7,295 nt of DNA from Candidatus Planktophila limnetica (GTDB taxonomy: Bacteria > Actinomycetota > Actinomycetes > Nanopelagicales > Nanopelagicaceae): contig JAPOHK010000043.1 in assembly GCA_029979485.1 (NCBI GenBank), positions 1-7,295 on the forward strand, read 5' to 3'. Both the position numbers and the translations under genes were made by a program. Within the stretch, counting starts at the first letter, position 1. Each line of letters opens with the position of its first letter. The notes under the pieces are model-generated. The model was not told where the DNA came from and made no database searches. It saw nothing but the letters and a program-made list of their open reading frames with translations. Below are positions 1 to 6,982 of the stretch, piece after piece.

Positions 1-789
1 CGCTTTATTTCCAAAGCAATGTGCCAGCCAAAAACCAGTGATTGTTTTTGATCCACCCATTAGCGATCCTGGATTAATTTCTTTTGCAGCTGTGCGAGAT
101 GCGTTTCCATATGTAATTAAACGTCCAAACGGTGCCAAAATTTCAAGGGATGCATCAAGCGTTTTCCCGCCAACCATTTCAAGAACTAGATCAACTGGTT
201 TTCCTCCATTGGCTGCCAGCATGTCAGCAGCCAAATTTTGTGAGAGTGCATCTACAACAACGTCAGCACCGAGTTTGGTTGCAAGCGCAGATTTTTCTTT
301 TGATGAAGTAACTGCAATTACCTTTGCGCCCCACATTTTCGCTAATTGAATTGCAATAGTTCCGACTCCACCTGCGGCAGCATGAATGACAACACTCTCA
401 CCAGTTTTAACGTGCCCGACGGTTTTGAGGATATGCCACGCGGTTGTTCCCTGAACCAACATGCACAGCGCTTGACCATCAGTAACGCCATTTGGAATAT
501 CAATCATGACTGCTTTATTTGCAACAGCTTTTTGCGCGTATCCCCCGCCACTAACGGAAGCAAGAACACGGCGTCCACTTGCAGTTGTTCCTACAACTTC
601 TAGTCCTGGAATAAGAGGAAGTTTTTGCGGTGCCAAATATCCATTTTCAATTTGGTGTGTATCAGCATAATTAATTCCAATCGAAGTGACATTGATAAGT
701 TCTTCGTTGGCGCCCGGAATAGGATCTGCAATTTCACTAATTGACATAACTTCCGGACCGCCAAAAGCGGTTAGTTGAATGGCTTTCAC
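1..789 (-). CDS. Quinone oxidoreductase / zinc-type alcohol dehydrogenase family protein (3' end cut by window edge)
   Basis: The visible N-terminal 263 residues belong to the medium-chain dehydrogenase/reductase superfamily, quinone-oxidoreductase branch (about 320-330 residues when complete). These cytosolic enzymes pass electrons from NAD(P)H to quinones or reactive enones. The protein opens [15 protein letters not shown], the usual start of this family, followed by the GroES-like domain (about 1-120). The Rossmann nucleotide-binding motif [16 protein letters not shown] lies near 136-151, and a typical GADVVVD strand at 174-180. I see no cysteine cluster for structural zinc, consistent with the zinc-independent branch. 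The start is GTG at 789-787; its last two bases plus the next form the TGA stop of ispH (overlap GTGA), so it is probably translated by coupling to ispH. No strong ribosome binding site is visible. The true substrate cannot be told from sequence. The last 60 or so residues lie outside the window. Confidence 0.88.
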   Translation of the reverse strand, partial: MKAIQLTAFGGPEVMSISEIADPIPGANEELINVTSIGINYADTHQIENGYLAPQKLPLIPGLEVVGTTASGRRVLASVSGGGYAQKAVANKAVMIDIPNGVTDGQALCMLVQGTTAWHILKTVGHVKTGESVVIHAAAGGVGTIAIQLAKMWGAKVIAVTSSKEKSALATKLGADVVVDALSQNLAADMLAANGGKPVDLVLEMVGGKTLDASLEILAPFGRLITYGNASRTAAKEINPGSLMGGSKTITGFWLAHCFGNKA

Positions 790-1739
790 TTGCCTGCCAT
801 TTTTAAATCTTTACGTAATTCTGGTGGTAGCGAGAATAGAAGTGTCTCTTCTTTTGCTGTAACTGTCTGCACATCATTGAATCCACGTTCCGCCAAAAAT
901 GCGAGAACATCTTTGACAAGAATTTCTGGTACCGATGCTCCGCTTGTAAGGCCGATGGTTTCAACGCCCTCTAACCAGTGTTCTTGTATTTCTTGAGCAA
1001 AATCAACGAGGTGCGAAACCTTTGCGCCATATTCCAGTGCTACTTCTGCCAGGCGAACAGAGTTTGAAGAATTTTGGGAACCTACAACGATTACTAAATC
1101 AGATTGGGGTGAGATCTCTTTAATCGCCTCTTGACGATTTTGTGTGGCATAACAAATGTCATCACTTGGTGGATCCGATATCTCTGGAAAACGTTCTTTC
1201 AAAATCTTTACAGTCTCTAAGGTTTCATCAACGCTGAGTGTTGTTTGGGAGAGCCAGACGAGTTTCTTTCCTGGTGTTGGCACAACATTTCTGGCGCCTT
1301 CTAAACCGTCGACAATCTTTACTTTTCCAACTGCTTCACCGGCGGTTCCTTCTACTTCTTCGTGACCGTGGTGGCCAATTAATAAAATCTCAGCATCTTC
1401 TGATGCAAATCTTTTTGCTTCATTGTGAACTTTTGTCACAAGCGGACATGTTGCATCGATTGTTTTAAGGTTTCGAGAAGCCGCTTGTTCGTGCACCGCA
1501 GGTGATACACCATGGGCAGAGAAAATTACTGTTTTGCCTTCCGGAACTTCATCAGTTTCATTTACGAAAATTGCACCACGTGCTTCAAGAGTTGAGACAA
1601 CGTGTTTGTTGTGGACTATCTCTTTGCGAACGTATACAGGTGCGCCATAAAGCTCAAGTGCTTTTTCAACAGTAATAACGGCGCGATCAACGCCAGCGCA
1701 ATATCCGCGCGGCGCAGCAAGGAGAATTCTCTTGGCCAT
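786..1739 (-). CDS. ispH: 4-hydroxy-3-methylbut-2-enyl diphosphate reductase (IspH/LytB)
   Basis: Final enzyme of the MEP pathway: it reductively dehydrates HMBPP to IPP and DMAPP in the cytosol using a [4Fe-4S] cluster. The 317-residue length is normal for the family. All three cluster cysteines are visible: C14 in [12 protein letters not shown]98 in [11 protein letters not shown] and C196 in [11 protein letters not shown]. Substrate-pocket residues are also present: H43, H76, H126 and the proton-relay glutamate E128 in [11 protein letters not shown], the TT pair at 166-167, and the S-S-N triad at 224-226 in GSQNSSNS. Nothing suggests loss of function. It starts at an ATG with no ribosome binding site; a TAGACT box sits exactly 6 bases upstream, so the mRNA is probably leaderless. 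It is divergent from xseA, and its TGA overlaps the GTG start of the downstream oxidoreductase. It supplies the precursors used by the prenyltransferase at the right end of the window. Confidence 0.97.
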   Translation of the reverse strand: MAKRILLAAPRGYCAGVDRAVITVEKALELYGAPVYVRKEIVHNKHVVSTLEARGAIFVNETDEVPEGKTVIFSAHGVSPAVHEQAASRNLKTIDATCPLVTKVHNEAKRFASEDAEILLIGHHGHEEVEGTAGEAVGKVKIVDGLEGARNVVPTPGKKLVWLSQTTLSVDETLETVKILKERFPEISDPPSDDICYATQNRQEAIKEISPQSDLVIVVGSQNSSNSVRLAEVALEYGAKVSHLVDFAQEIQEHWLEGVETIGLTSGASVPEILVKDVLAFLAERGFNDVQTVTAKEETLLFSLPPELRKDLKMAGK

Positions 1740-1745
1740 AGGTGC

Positions 1746-1751
1746 AGTCTA
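1746..1751 (-). promoter_or_regulatory. Candidate -10 box for leaderless ispH transcript
   Basis: On the minus strand the box reads TAGACT and is followed by six bases (GCACCT) and then the ispH ATG. This fits the actinobacterial -10 consensus TANNNT placed so that transcription begins at the A of the start codon. There is no Shine-Dalgarno sequence in the gap. The region 17 bases further upstream (TTTCGA) is a poor -35. The call rests on consensus and spacing only. Confidence 0.55.
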
Positions 1752-1752
1752 T

Positions 1753-1758
1753 TAGGCT
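1753..1758 (+). promoter_or_regulatory. Candidate -10 box for leaderless xseA-xseB-fum transcript
   Basis: The box reads TAGGCT, then six bases (CGCCCC), then the xseA ATG at 1765: the same geometry as the ispH box on the other strand. Upstream of xseA there is no ribosome binding site. With one base (1752) between them, the two boxes form a 13-bp imperfect inverted repeat (AGTCTA-T-TAGGCT, five of six pairs matching). A -35 element is not convincing (TCTTGG at 1730-1735). Confidence 0.55.
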
Positions 1759-1764
1759 CGCCCC

Positions 1765-2967
1765 ATGTTCGAAACTTCAAGTGAATCCCCCGCTCCTGTG
1801 CGCGTGGTTACTGAAGCAATCAAAGATTATGTAGATCGCCTTGGACCAATTTGGATTGAAGGCGAAATTTCTGAAATTAATGAACGAAGCGGTGGCATGG
1901 CATTCATGCGCTTGCGAGATACAAGTGTTGATATGAGTATTTCCGTGATGTGCCATCGCTCTGTTTTATCAAGCGTTGCTCCGCTACCGCAGAATGCACG
2001 CGTTGTTATGTATGCCAAAGCATCTTGGTACACAAAAAATGGGTCGCTAACTCTCTCGGCTCGTGAAATCCGCCAAGTAGGTATTGGTGAATTGATGGCA
2101 CGTTTAGAAGAGTTAAAAACACTTTTAGCAAGTGAAGGGCTCTTCTCTCTCGAAAGAAAAGTAGCTCTTCCACTATTGCCTAGAAAAGTCGGTTTGATTT
2201 GTGGCCGCAACACGGATGCAGAAAAAGATGTAGTTGAAAATGCTAAACGCCGCTGGCCATCTGTTGAATTTGAAATTCGAGAAGTAACTGTTCAGGGAGC
2301 CGCAGCAGTCGTTGAAGTATCTGCTGCTCTTTCAGAGCTCGAAGCAATAGCAGAAGTAGATGTCATCATCATTACTCGCGGTGGTGGCTCATTTGAAGAT
2401 CTGCTCCCTTTTAGCGATGAATCACTTGTACGCCTTGCCGCATCGTGTGAAACTCCAATTGTTAGCGCCATTGGACACGAAAAGGATTCGCCACTTTTGG
2501 ATCTTGTCGCCGATGTTCGTGCTTCCACTCCAACGGATGCGGCCAAGAGAGTTGTCCCAGATATCGCTGAAGAAATCGAATTAATTAAGGCGCTTCGAGA
2601 CCGCGCTAAGAGATACATACTTTCATCCCTTGATCTTGAAACTTCGCGCATCGAAAATTTAGTTAATCGTCCAGTCTTGCGAGATCCAATGGTGCTTGTA
2701 ACTAATCGAGAAGAAATTATTACTGGATTACGCGATAGAAGTGTGAGAAGTTTTTCTTCGCGATTAACTCTTGCCGCTGAAGACTTAGCGCATGTGCGCG
2801 CTCGAGTCAGATCGCTTTCACCGCAAGCAACTTTGGATCGTGGCTATTCAGTTGTGCAATTAGAAGATGGCTCAATCGCTCGAGATGCCAAGAGTTTAAA
2901 AATTGGTCAAAAACTTCGCTTGCGACTTGCTGTCGGCGAGACCAACGCCACAGTTACAGATAAATAG
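1765..2967 (+). CDS. xseA: Exodeoxyribonuclease VII large subunit
   Basis: Catalytic subunit of exonuclease VII, which degrades single-stranded DNA from both ends into short oligonucleotides during repair. At 400 residues it is shorter than the E. coli protein (456), in line with my memory of actinobacterial versions. An N-terminal OB-fold (about 10-105, with GPIWIEGEISEI at 27-38) precedes the nuclease domain. Motifs include ITRGGGSFEDLLPF (203-216) and SAIGHEKDSPLLDLVADVRA (234-253). D155, R205, H238 and D241 match the positions I recall as essential in E. coli XseA. A helical region leads to the family-typical C-terminal segment LDRGYSVVQLEDG. The ATG at 1765 was chosen because a leaderless promoter geometry precedes it and the protein begins at the expected point before the OB-fold. 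It is first in a three-gene plus-strand run with xseB and fum. Confidence 0.96.
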   Translation: MFETSSESPAPVRVVTEAIKDYVDRLGPIWIEGEISEINERSGGMAFMRLRDTSVDMSISVMCHRSVLSSVAPLPQNARVVMYAKASWYTKNGSLTLSAREIRQVGIGELMARLEELKTLLASEGLFSLERKVALPLLPRKVGLICGRNTDAEKDVVENAKRRWPSVEFEIREVTVQGAAAVVEVSAALSELEAIAEVDVIIITRGGGSFEDLLPFSDESLVRLAASCETPIVSAIGHEKDSPLLDLVADVRASTPTDAAKRVVPDIAEEIELIKALRDRAKRYILSSLDLETSRIENLVNRPVLRDPMVLVTNREEIITGLRDRSVRSFSSRLTLAAEDLAHVRARVRSLSPQATLDRGYSVVQLEDGSIARDAKSLKIGQKLRLRLAVGETNATVTDK

Positions 2968-2969
2968 GC

Positions 2970-2975
2970 AAGGAG
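2970..2975 (+). promoter_or_regulatory. Ribosome binding site for xseB
   Basis: AAGGAG lies just after the xseA stop codon (TAG, 2965-2967) and 12 bases before the xseB ATG. The spacing is longer than ideal, but no other in-frame ATG fits the family start better. It shows that xseB, unlike xseA, is translated from a leadered internal site. Confidence 0.6.
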
Positions 2976-2987
2976 TACATTTATCAC

Positions 2988-3188
2988 ATGGCTACGGAGA
3001 AAAAGCTTTCCTATGAAGCAGCGCGTGAAGAGTTGGCGCAGGTTGTTTCATCCCTTGAAGCCGGAAGTGCAACCCTTGAAGAGTCTTTGAAATTGTGGGA
3101 GCGCGGCGAAGAGTTAGCGTTGATCTGCCAAGAGTGGCTAGATGGTGCACGTAAGAAATTAAGTGCTGCGAAACCAAAAGCTGAATAA
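2988..3188 (+). CDS. xseB: Exodeoxyribonuclease VII small subunit
   Basis: Small partner of XseA; several copies bind each large subunit and are needed for an active exonuclease VII complex. The 66-residue protein is almost entirely helical and matches the family pattern: [19 protein letters not shown] (9-27), then [16 protein letters not shown] (29-44) and a second helix ending in a lysine-rich tail. E. coli XseB is a little longer (80). It lies 20 bases after xseA and only 2 bases before the fumarase start, so the three genes very probably share a transcript. The XseA-XseB pairing is the standard order in actinobacteria. Confidence 0.93.
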   Translation: MATEKKLSYEAAREELAQVVSSLEAGSATLEESLKLWERGEELALICQEWLDGARKKLSAAKPKAE

Positions 3189-3190
3189 CA

Positions 3191-4846
3191 ATGGCGCCAG
3201 AATTTACATATAGCGATTTACTGCCAATCGGTAAAGACACAACCACTTACCGCAATCTCGGAACCGCAGGCGTATCTGTTGAAAAAATTGGTAATCGAGA
3301 AATTCTTACCGTTGCGCCAGAGGCAATCGAAATGCTGACATCGACAGCGATGCACGATATTTCACACTATCTACGTGCCACCCACCTTGAACAATTAGCC
3401 AGTATTTTGAAAGATCCAGAGAGCTCTCCTAACGATCGCTTCGTGGCTCTAGATCTTTTGAAGAATGCAAATATTTCTGCAGGTGGAATCTTGCCAATGT
3501 GCCAAGACACCGGCACCGCACTTGTCATGGGTAAAAAGGGACAGAATGTCTTTACAGAAAGCAAAGATGAAGAAGTAATTTCTAAGGGTATATATAACGC
3601 ATTTACAACTTTGAACCTGCGTTATTCCCAACTCGCTCCAGTAACTACATGGGAAGAGAAAAACACTGGCAACAACCTGCCTGCTCAAATTGAAATTTTT
3701 GCTGATAGCGATCATCCAGATGAGTACAACTTTCTCTTCATAGCTAAAGGTGGCGGCAGCGCAAACAAATCATTTTTGTATCAAGAAACCAAAGCTGTTT
3801 TAAACCCTGCAAGTTTTATGAGTTGGCTAGATGAGAAACTTCGTTCAATCGGTACAGCTGCATGTCCGCCGTATCACCTTGCAATTGTTATTGGCGGAAC
3901 AAGTGCTGAGCACACAGTAAAGACTGCCAAGCTAGCAAGCACACATTATTTGGATTCGCTTCCAACATCGGGCGATGCAAAAACCGGTCACGGATTTAGA
4001 GATATTGCACTTGAAAAAGAAGTTTTAGAACTTACTCGAACCCTTGGAATTGGCGCGCAATTTGGTGGAAAGTATTTCTGCCATGACGTGCGCGTCGTGC
4101 GTTTACCTCGCCACGGTGCTTCTCTTCCTATTGCAATTGCTGTTTCATGTTCCGCAGATCGACAGGCAAAAGCGAAGATCACTAAAGAGGGCATATTCAT
4201 TGAAGAAATGGAGCGCGACCCAGCTCGCTTCTTGCCAGATACTCATGATGAACACCTTGCAGAAGGTGTAGTCAACATTGATCTAAATCAGCCAATGGAA
4301 AAAATCCGTGCAGAATTATCCAAGCATCCAGTCAAAACTCGTCTGTCTTTAACCGGAACTCTTGTGGTTGCTCGCGATTTAGCACACGCAAAAATCAAAG
4401 AAGCGATGGATGCTGGTGCACCGATGCCTTCATACTTAAAAGATTTCGCTGTGTATTATGCAGGTCCGGCAAAAACTCCTGCTGGTTATGCCTCCGGTTC
4501 TTTTGGTCCAACCACTGCAGGCCGCATGGATTCTTACGTTGAATATTTCCAATCCCGTGGCGGATCATTTGTTATGTTGGCAAAAGGAAATCGTTCACTT
4601 GCGGTGACAAATGCTTGCAAGGCGCATGGTGGTTTCTATTTAGGTTCCATTGGCGGACCGGCAGCCAGACTTGCTCAAGAGTGCATTAAGAAAGTTGAAG
4701 TTCTAGATTTTGAAGAGCTGGGAATGGAAGCTGTCTGGAAAATTGACGTTGTGGATTTTCCAGCATTTATTGTTGTTGATGATAAGGGAAATGATTTTTT
4801 TGCAGAAACTTCTAAGCCATTAACAATCGGAAAGAAGCCGGTTTAG
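3191..4846 (+). CDS. fum: Class I fumarate hydratase (iron-sulfur, FumA/FumB type)
   Basis: Interconverts fumarate and malate in the TCA cycle; cytosolic. The 551-residue protein has the fused alpha-beta arrangement of class I enzymes and is close to E. coli FumA in size and motifs. The three [4Fe-4S] ligands are visible at the expected spacing: C104 in [11 protein letters not shown]225 in [10 protein letters not shown] and C320 in [14 protein letters not shown]. The beta domain (about 375-551) carries [36 protein letters not shown] and [13 protein letters not shown], the highly conserved substrate and cluster pocket. The ATG is 2 bases after the xseB stop, with no good ribosome binding site, suggesting re-initiation after xseB. 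Its TAG overlaps by 4 bp the stop of the convergent gene. Class I enzymes are typically oxygen-sensitive, which is notable if the host is an aerobic plankton organism. Confidence 0.96.
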   Translation: MAPEFTYSDLLPIGKDTTTYRNLGTAGVSVEKIGNREILTVAPEAIEMLTSTAMHDISHYLRATHLEQLASILKDPESSPNDRFVALDLLKNANISAGGILPMCQDTGTALVMGKKGQNVFTESKDEEVISKGIYNAFTTLNLRYSQLAPVTTWEEKNTGNNLPAQIEIFADSDHPDEYNFLFIAKGGGSANKSFLYQETKAVLNPASFMSWLDEKLRSIGTAACPPYHLAIVIGGTSAEHTVKTAKLASTHYLDSLPTSGDAKTGHGFRDIALEKEVLELTRTLGIGAQFGGKYFCHDVRVVRLPRHGASLPIAIAVSCSADRQAKAKITKEGIFIEEMERDPARFLPDTHDEHLAEGVVNIDLNQPMEKIRAELSKHPVKTRLSLTGTLVVARDLAHAKIKEAMDAGAPMPSYLKDFAVYYAGPAKTPAGYASGSFGPTTAGRMDSYVEYFQSRGGSFVMLAKGNRSLAVTNACKAHGGFYLGSIGGPAARLAQECIKKVEVLDFEELGMEAVWKIDVVDFPAFIVVDDKGNDFFAETSKPLTIGKKPV

Positions 4847-4856
4847 TAGTAACGGC
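4837..4856. terminator. Possible bidirectional terminator hairpin spanning two stop codons
   Basis: GCCGGTT (4837-4843) pairs with AACGGC (4851-4856), with one bulged G and a 7-base loop TAGTAGT. The convergent stop codons of fum (4844-4846) and of the secreted transglycosylase gene (4843-4845) fall in the loop or at its edge. On the minus strand the stem is followed by TTCTTTCC, on the plus strand by TCTTACG. The T-tracts are weak, so this is a tentative call, but no other terminator candidate lies between the two genes. Confidence 0.35.
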
Positions 4857-5430
4857 TCTTACGCCACGTATTCCATGCTTCACATGGTTGGTCATAACGT
4901 TCTGAAATATAAAGAAGTCCCCATTGAATTTGGGTAATTGGATTAGTTCGCCAATCCGTTCCGACTTTTTCCATTTTCGTGGCTGGAAGAGCTTGAGCAA
5001 TTCCATGTGCCCCTGAACGTGGATTACGTGCTTGGTAATTCCAGTGACTCTCTTTAGTCCAGAGTCGATTCAAACATGTGTACTGCTCTTCATCCCAGCC
5101 ATATTCAGTTGCCATCAACTCTTTGGCAAAGCGCTTTGCACCCATCGGTTCGCGGGCGGATTCAATTGCAAGACTCATAGCTGAGACCAGGGCGATCTCA
5201 TTTGAGAAGACAGTGCGGCGAGAATCAAAGGCCTTAGTCAAAGAGGCAGAAACCGCTGTTGCCGTACTTGGTGCAACCACCAATAGAGCTGTGCCCGCTG
5301 GAGCATCTGGCAAAACCAGACGAGTGGTCATCGGAAATTCCAGACCGTAGGCAGTTGGTTGGGCGCTAGTTACAAAAAGAAGGGTGGCAACAGTTGCCCA
5401 AATTGCGAGCAGCGTCTTCTTCATCTTCAT
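4843..5430 (-). CDS. Secreted lytic-transglycosylase-like protein (aggregation-promoting-factor type C-terminal domain)
   Basis: Predicted exported 195-residue protein that probably cleaves or remodels peptidoglycan. The N-terminus is a Sec signal peptide: MKMKK, then a hydrophobic core (about 6-20), with likely cleavage near TSA (21-23) or AYG (27-29). Residues about 30-100 form a variable alanine/threonine-rich region that I do not recognise. The C-terminal 80 residues form a compact lysozyme-like domain common in actinobacterial wall proteins: [15 protein letters not shown] (120-134), with E127 as the presumed catalytic acid, then [18 protein letters not shown] (136-153), TDWRTNP (158-164), [14 protein letters not shown] (166-179) and PCEAW (182-186). 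C119 and C183 may form a disulfide. A strong ribosome binding site supports the first of two close ATG codons. Enzyme activity is inferred from family resemblance. Confidence 0.85.
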   Translation of the reverse strand: MKMKKTLLAIWATVATLLFVTSAQPTAYGLEFPMTTRLVLPDAPAGTALLVVAPSTATAVSASLTKAFDSRRTVFSNEIALVSAMSLAIESAREPMGAKRFAKELMATEYGWDEEQYTCLNRLWTKESHWNYQARNPRSGAHGIAQALPATKMEKVGTDWRTNPITQIQWGLLYISERYDQPCEAWNTWRKSRYY

Positions 5431-5439
5431 ATCAAGTGC

Positions 5440-5447
5440 CCTCCTTT
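5440..5447 (-). promoter_or_regulatory. Strong ribosome binding site for the secreted transglycosylase gene
   Basis: Minus strand AAAGGAGG, nine bases before the ATG at 5430. This near-perfect Shine-Dalgarno sequence stands out in a window where most genes have weak or no site. It favours the upstream ATG over the second ATG two codons later. Confidence 0.8.
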
Positions 5448-5469
5448 CCTATCTCGATCTCGTTGCAAC

Positions 5470-5501
5470 CCTTACCAACCCTGAAAATTTCAGGGTCAAG
5501 G
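5470..5501 (-). repeat. Inverted repeat / imperfect hairpin in the leader of the transglycosylase gene
   Basis: The core at 5478-5496 is a perfect inverted repeat: ACCCTGAAA and TTTCAGGGT around a single central base (5487). As RNA, ACCCUG pairs with CAGGGU around a 7-base loop. The stem can be extended, past an unequal internal loop, by CCUU pairing with AAGG (outer ends 5501 and 5470). No T-tract follows, so it is not a terminator. It sits about 25-50 bases before the ribosome binding site. It could be an operator for a dimeric DNA-binding protein or a leader RNA stem; sequence alone does not decide. Confidence 0.55.
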
Positions 5502-5535
5502 CTCAAGGGGAATGCCTTTAGGGTGTCGCCAAGAG

Positions 5536-5568
5536 GTGAGTCGGGCAACTTAATCCACGCGTGAGTCG
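5536..5568. repeat. Two direct copies of GTGAGTCG
   Basis: GTGAGTCG occurs at 5536-5543 and 5561-5568, exactly 25 bp apart. The second copy overlaps a perfect 8-bp palindrome CACGCGTG (5556-5563). GTGAGT appears again at 5647-5652 near the end of phoH. Such spaced repeats could be protein-binding sites before the transglycosylase gene, but they are short enough to arise by chance. Confidence 0.3.
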
Positions 5569-5572
5569 CAAA

Positions 5573-5601
5573 TTCATAGAAAAACCTAAAAGTGTGGACA
5601 A
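5573..5601 (-). promoter_or_regulatory. Tentative sigma70-type promoter for the transglycosylase gene
   Basis: Minus strand TTGTCC (5601-5596), 17 bases, then TATGAA (5578-5573). Each hexamer matches four of six consensus bases with ideal spacing. Transcription would start near 5566 and give a leader of roughly 135 bases containing the inverted repeat at 5478-5496. A separate promoter is likely because the gene is 235 bp from phoH and has its own strong ribosome binding site, but this exact site is a guess. Confidence 0.35.
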
Positions 5602-5665
5602 GTAAAAGCGCAGGTCAGCACTGTGAAAGTCCAATATGTCCGAAATGTGAGTGTGAGATTAAACT

Positions 5666-6979
5666 TTAACTCGAAATCGGACCTTCCAGCATTTCAGTGA
5701 CTAGGGCTGCAATAGCTGAGCGCTCTGAGCGGGTCAAGGTGACGTGAGCAAAGAGAGGATGCCCCTTGAGAGTCTCAACCACAGCTACTACTCCGTCATG
5801 GCGACCGACTCGAAGGTTATCCCGCTGACCAACATCGTGAGTTAGGACCACTCGAGAGCCTTGCCCGATTCGAGAGAGAACTGTCAGCAAGACTCCCCGC
5901 TCTAATGATTGGGCTTCATCGACAATCACAAAGCAATCGTGGAGCGAGCGACCGCGGATATGGGTTAGAGGCAAAACTTCGATTAATCCTCGGTCGATGA
6001 TTTCATCAATGATCGGTTGGCTAACAAGTGCGCCGAGTGTGTCAAAGACAGCTTGTGCCCACGGAGACATTTTTTCGCCTTCACTTCCAGGCAAGTATCC
6101 GAGTTCTTGGCCACCAACTGGATAGAGCGGACGGAAAATCACAATCTTCTTATGAGCTCTTCGCTCCATCACTGCTTCTAGACCTGCACACAATGCGAGC
6201 GCTGATTTTCCAGTACCTGCCCGGCCACCCATTGAAACAATTCCGATTTCGGGATCAAGCAGTAAATCAAGTGCGATCCGCTGTTCGGCGCTTCGACCGT
6301 GAAGACCAAATGCGGTTCTGTCGCCACGGACTAATTGCAATCTCTTATCCGGTGTGACACGAGCAAGTGCGCTCGCACGATCTGAATGCAGAACAACGCC
6401 GGTGTGAATTGGAAGCGAGTGCGCTTCTTCGTGATCTGCAAAGTCGGATGCGTACAAATCATCAATAACACTAGAGCCCACGGAAATTTCAACGATGCCA
6501 GTCCATCCACTGCTCGAGACCAGTTCGGCTAAATACTCTTCGGCTTCAACACCAACTGAAGATGCCTTGACGCGTAGGGGTAAATCTTTTGTTACCAGAA
6601 CAACATCTTTGCCATCTGACATTAAGTTTTTGGCGATTGCCAGAATGCGAGAATCATTTGTTCCATCGCGTAAAAATCCGTGAGGCATTGAACTTAAATC
6701 AGTGTGGTTTAACTCAACTGAAAGAGTTCCACCTTCGGGATTGATTTGAATAGGTTGATCTAAGCGACCATATTTCAATCGAATATCATCAAGGCTGCGA
6801 AGTGCTGCGCGTGCAAAGTAACCAAGTTCTGGGTGATCGCGTTTGGTTTCTAACTCACCAATAACTGCGATAGGCACGACAACTTCATGTTCAGCAAAGC
6901 GAGCCAAGGCCCCCGGATCTGCAAGTAAAACGCTGGTATCTAGAACAAATGTCTTTCGCCCTTTATTACTAGCAGTCAA
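5666..6979 (-). CDS. phoH: PIN domain-PhoH family ATPase fusion protein (PhoH2-like)
   Basis: A 437-residue cytosolic protein joining an N-terminal PIN nuclease domain to a C-terminal PhoH ATPase. Mycobacterial PhoH2 proteins of this design are reported to unwind and cleave RNA. The PIN domain (about 9-150) keeps the acidic residues expected for metal binding: D14 in VLDTSVLL, E42 in GELE, D109 in TNDSRI and D132 in VTKDLPLR. A linker (about 150-225) leads to the ATPase, with Walker [10 protein letters not shown] (251-259) and Walker B VIVDEAQS (351-358). [16 protein letters not shown] (283-298) and THDVGQRDN (380-388) are also typical. The start is a TTG, the only possible upstream start because an in-frame TAA (the uppS stop) lies two codons before it. 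It follows uppS by 3 bases in the same frame. An AGGAGA 15 bases upstream is a poor ribosome site, so coupling to uppS is likely. Confidence 0.94.
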   Translation of the reverse strand: MTASNKGRKTFVLDTSVLLADPGALARFAEHEVVVPIAVIGELETKRDHPELGYFARAALRSLDDIRLKYGRLDQPIQINPEGGTLSVELNHTDLSSMPHGFLRDGTNDSRILAIAKNLMSDGKDVVLVTKDLPLRVKASSVGVEAEEYLAELVSSSGWTGIVEISVGSSVIDDLYASDFADHEEAHSLPIHTGVVLHSDRASALARVTPDKRLQLVRGDRTAFGLHGRSAEQRIALDLLLDPEIGIVSMGGRAGTGKSALALCAGLEAVMERRAHKKIVIFRPLYPVGGQELGYLPGSEGEKMSPWAQAVFDTLGALVSQPIIDEIIDRGLIEVLPLTHIRGRSLHDCFVIVDEAQSLERGVLLTVLSRIGQGSRVVLTHDVGQRDNLRVGRHDGVVAVVETLKGHPLFAHVTLTRSERSAIAALVTEMLEGPISS

Positions 6980-6982
6980 TCC

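Noticed and set aside
38..603. Two plus-strand open frames in the left part of the window
   Set aside because: They lie opposite the partial quinone oxidoreductase gene, whose minus-strand frame is continuous from 789 to 1 with clear family motifs.
1827..2213. Open frame of 128 codons on the minus strand inside xseA
   Set aside because: It is antisense to the conserved OB-fold and nuclease coding sequence. The translation is serine/arginine-rich with no domain, as expected for a shadow frame.
5078..5350. Open frame of 90 codons on the plus strand inside the transglycosylase gene
   Set aside because: It is antisense to a well-supported secreted protein, its translation shows no recognisable domain, and no ribosome site precedes it.
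5603..5621. Rho-independent terminator after phoH
   Set aside because: On the minus strand a GTGC/GCGC stem of four pairs with a 6-base loop precedes TTTT. The stem is too short and includes a G-U pair, so it is not credible on its own.
5431..5665. c-di-AMP (ydaO-type) riboswitch before the wall hydrolase gene
   Set aside because: Expected from context, but the conserved blocks of that motif (such as the CCGACAGCU segment) are not present on the minus strand.
5666..6979. Compositional split within phoH as a sign of domain transfer
   Set aside because: Sampled lines in the ATPase part are often 53-60% GC and some in the PIN part are 37-38%, but other lines in both halves are 45-50%. The spread is within what is seen across the window, and the PIN-PhoH fusion is an ordinary family design.
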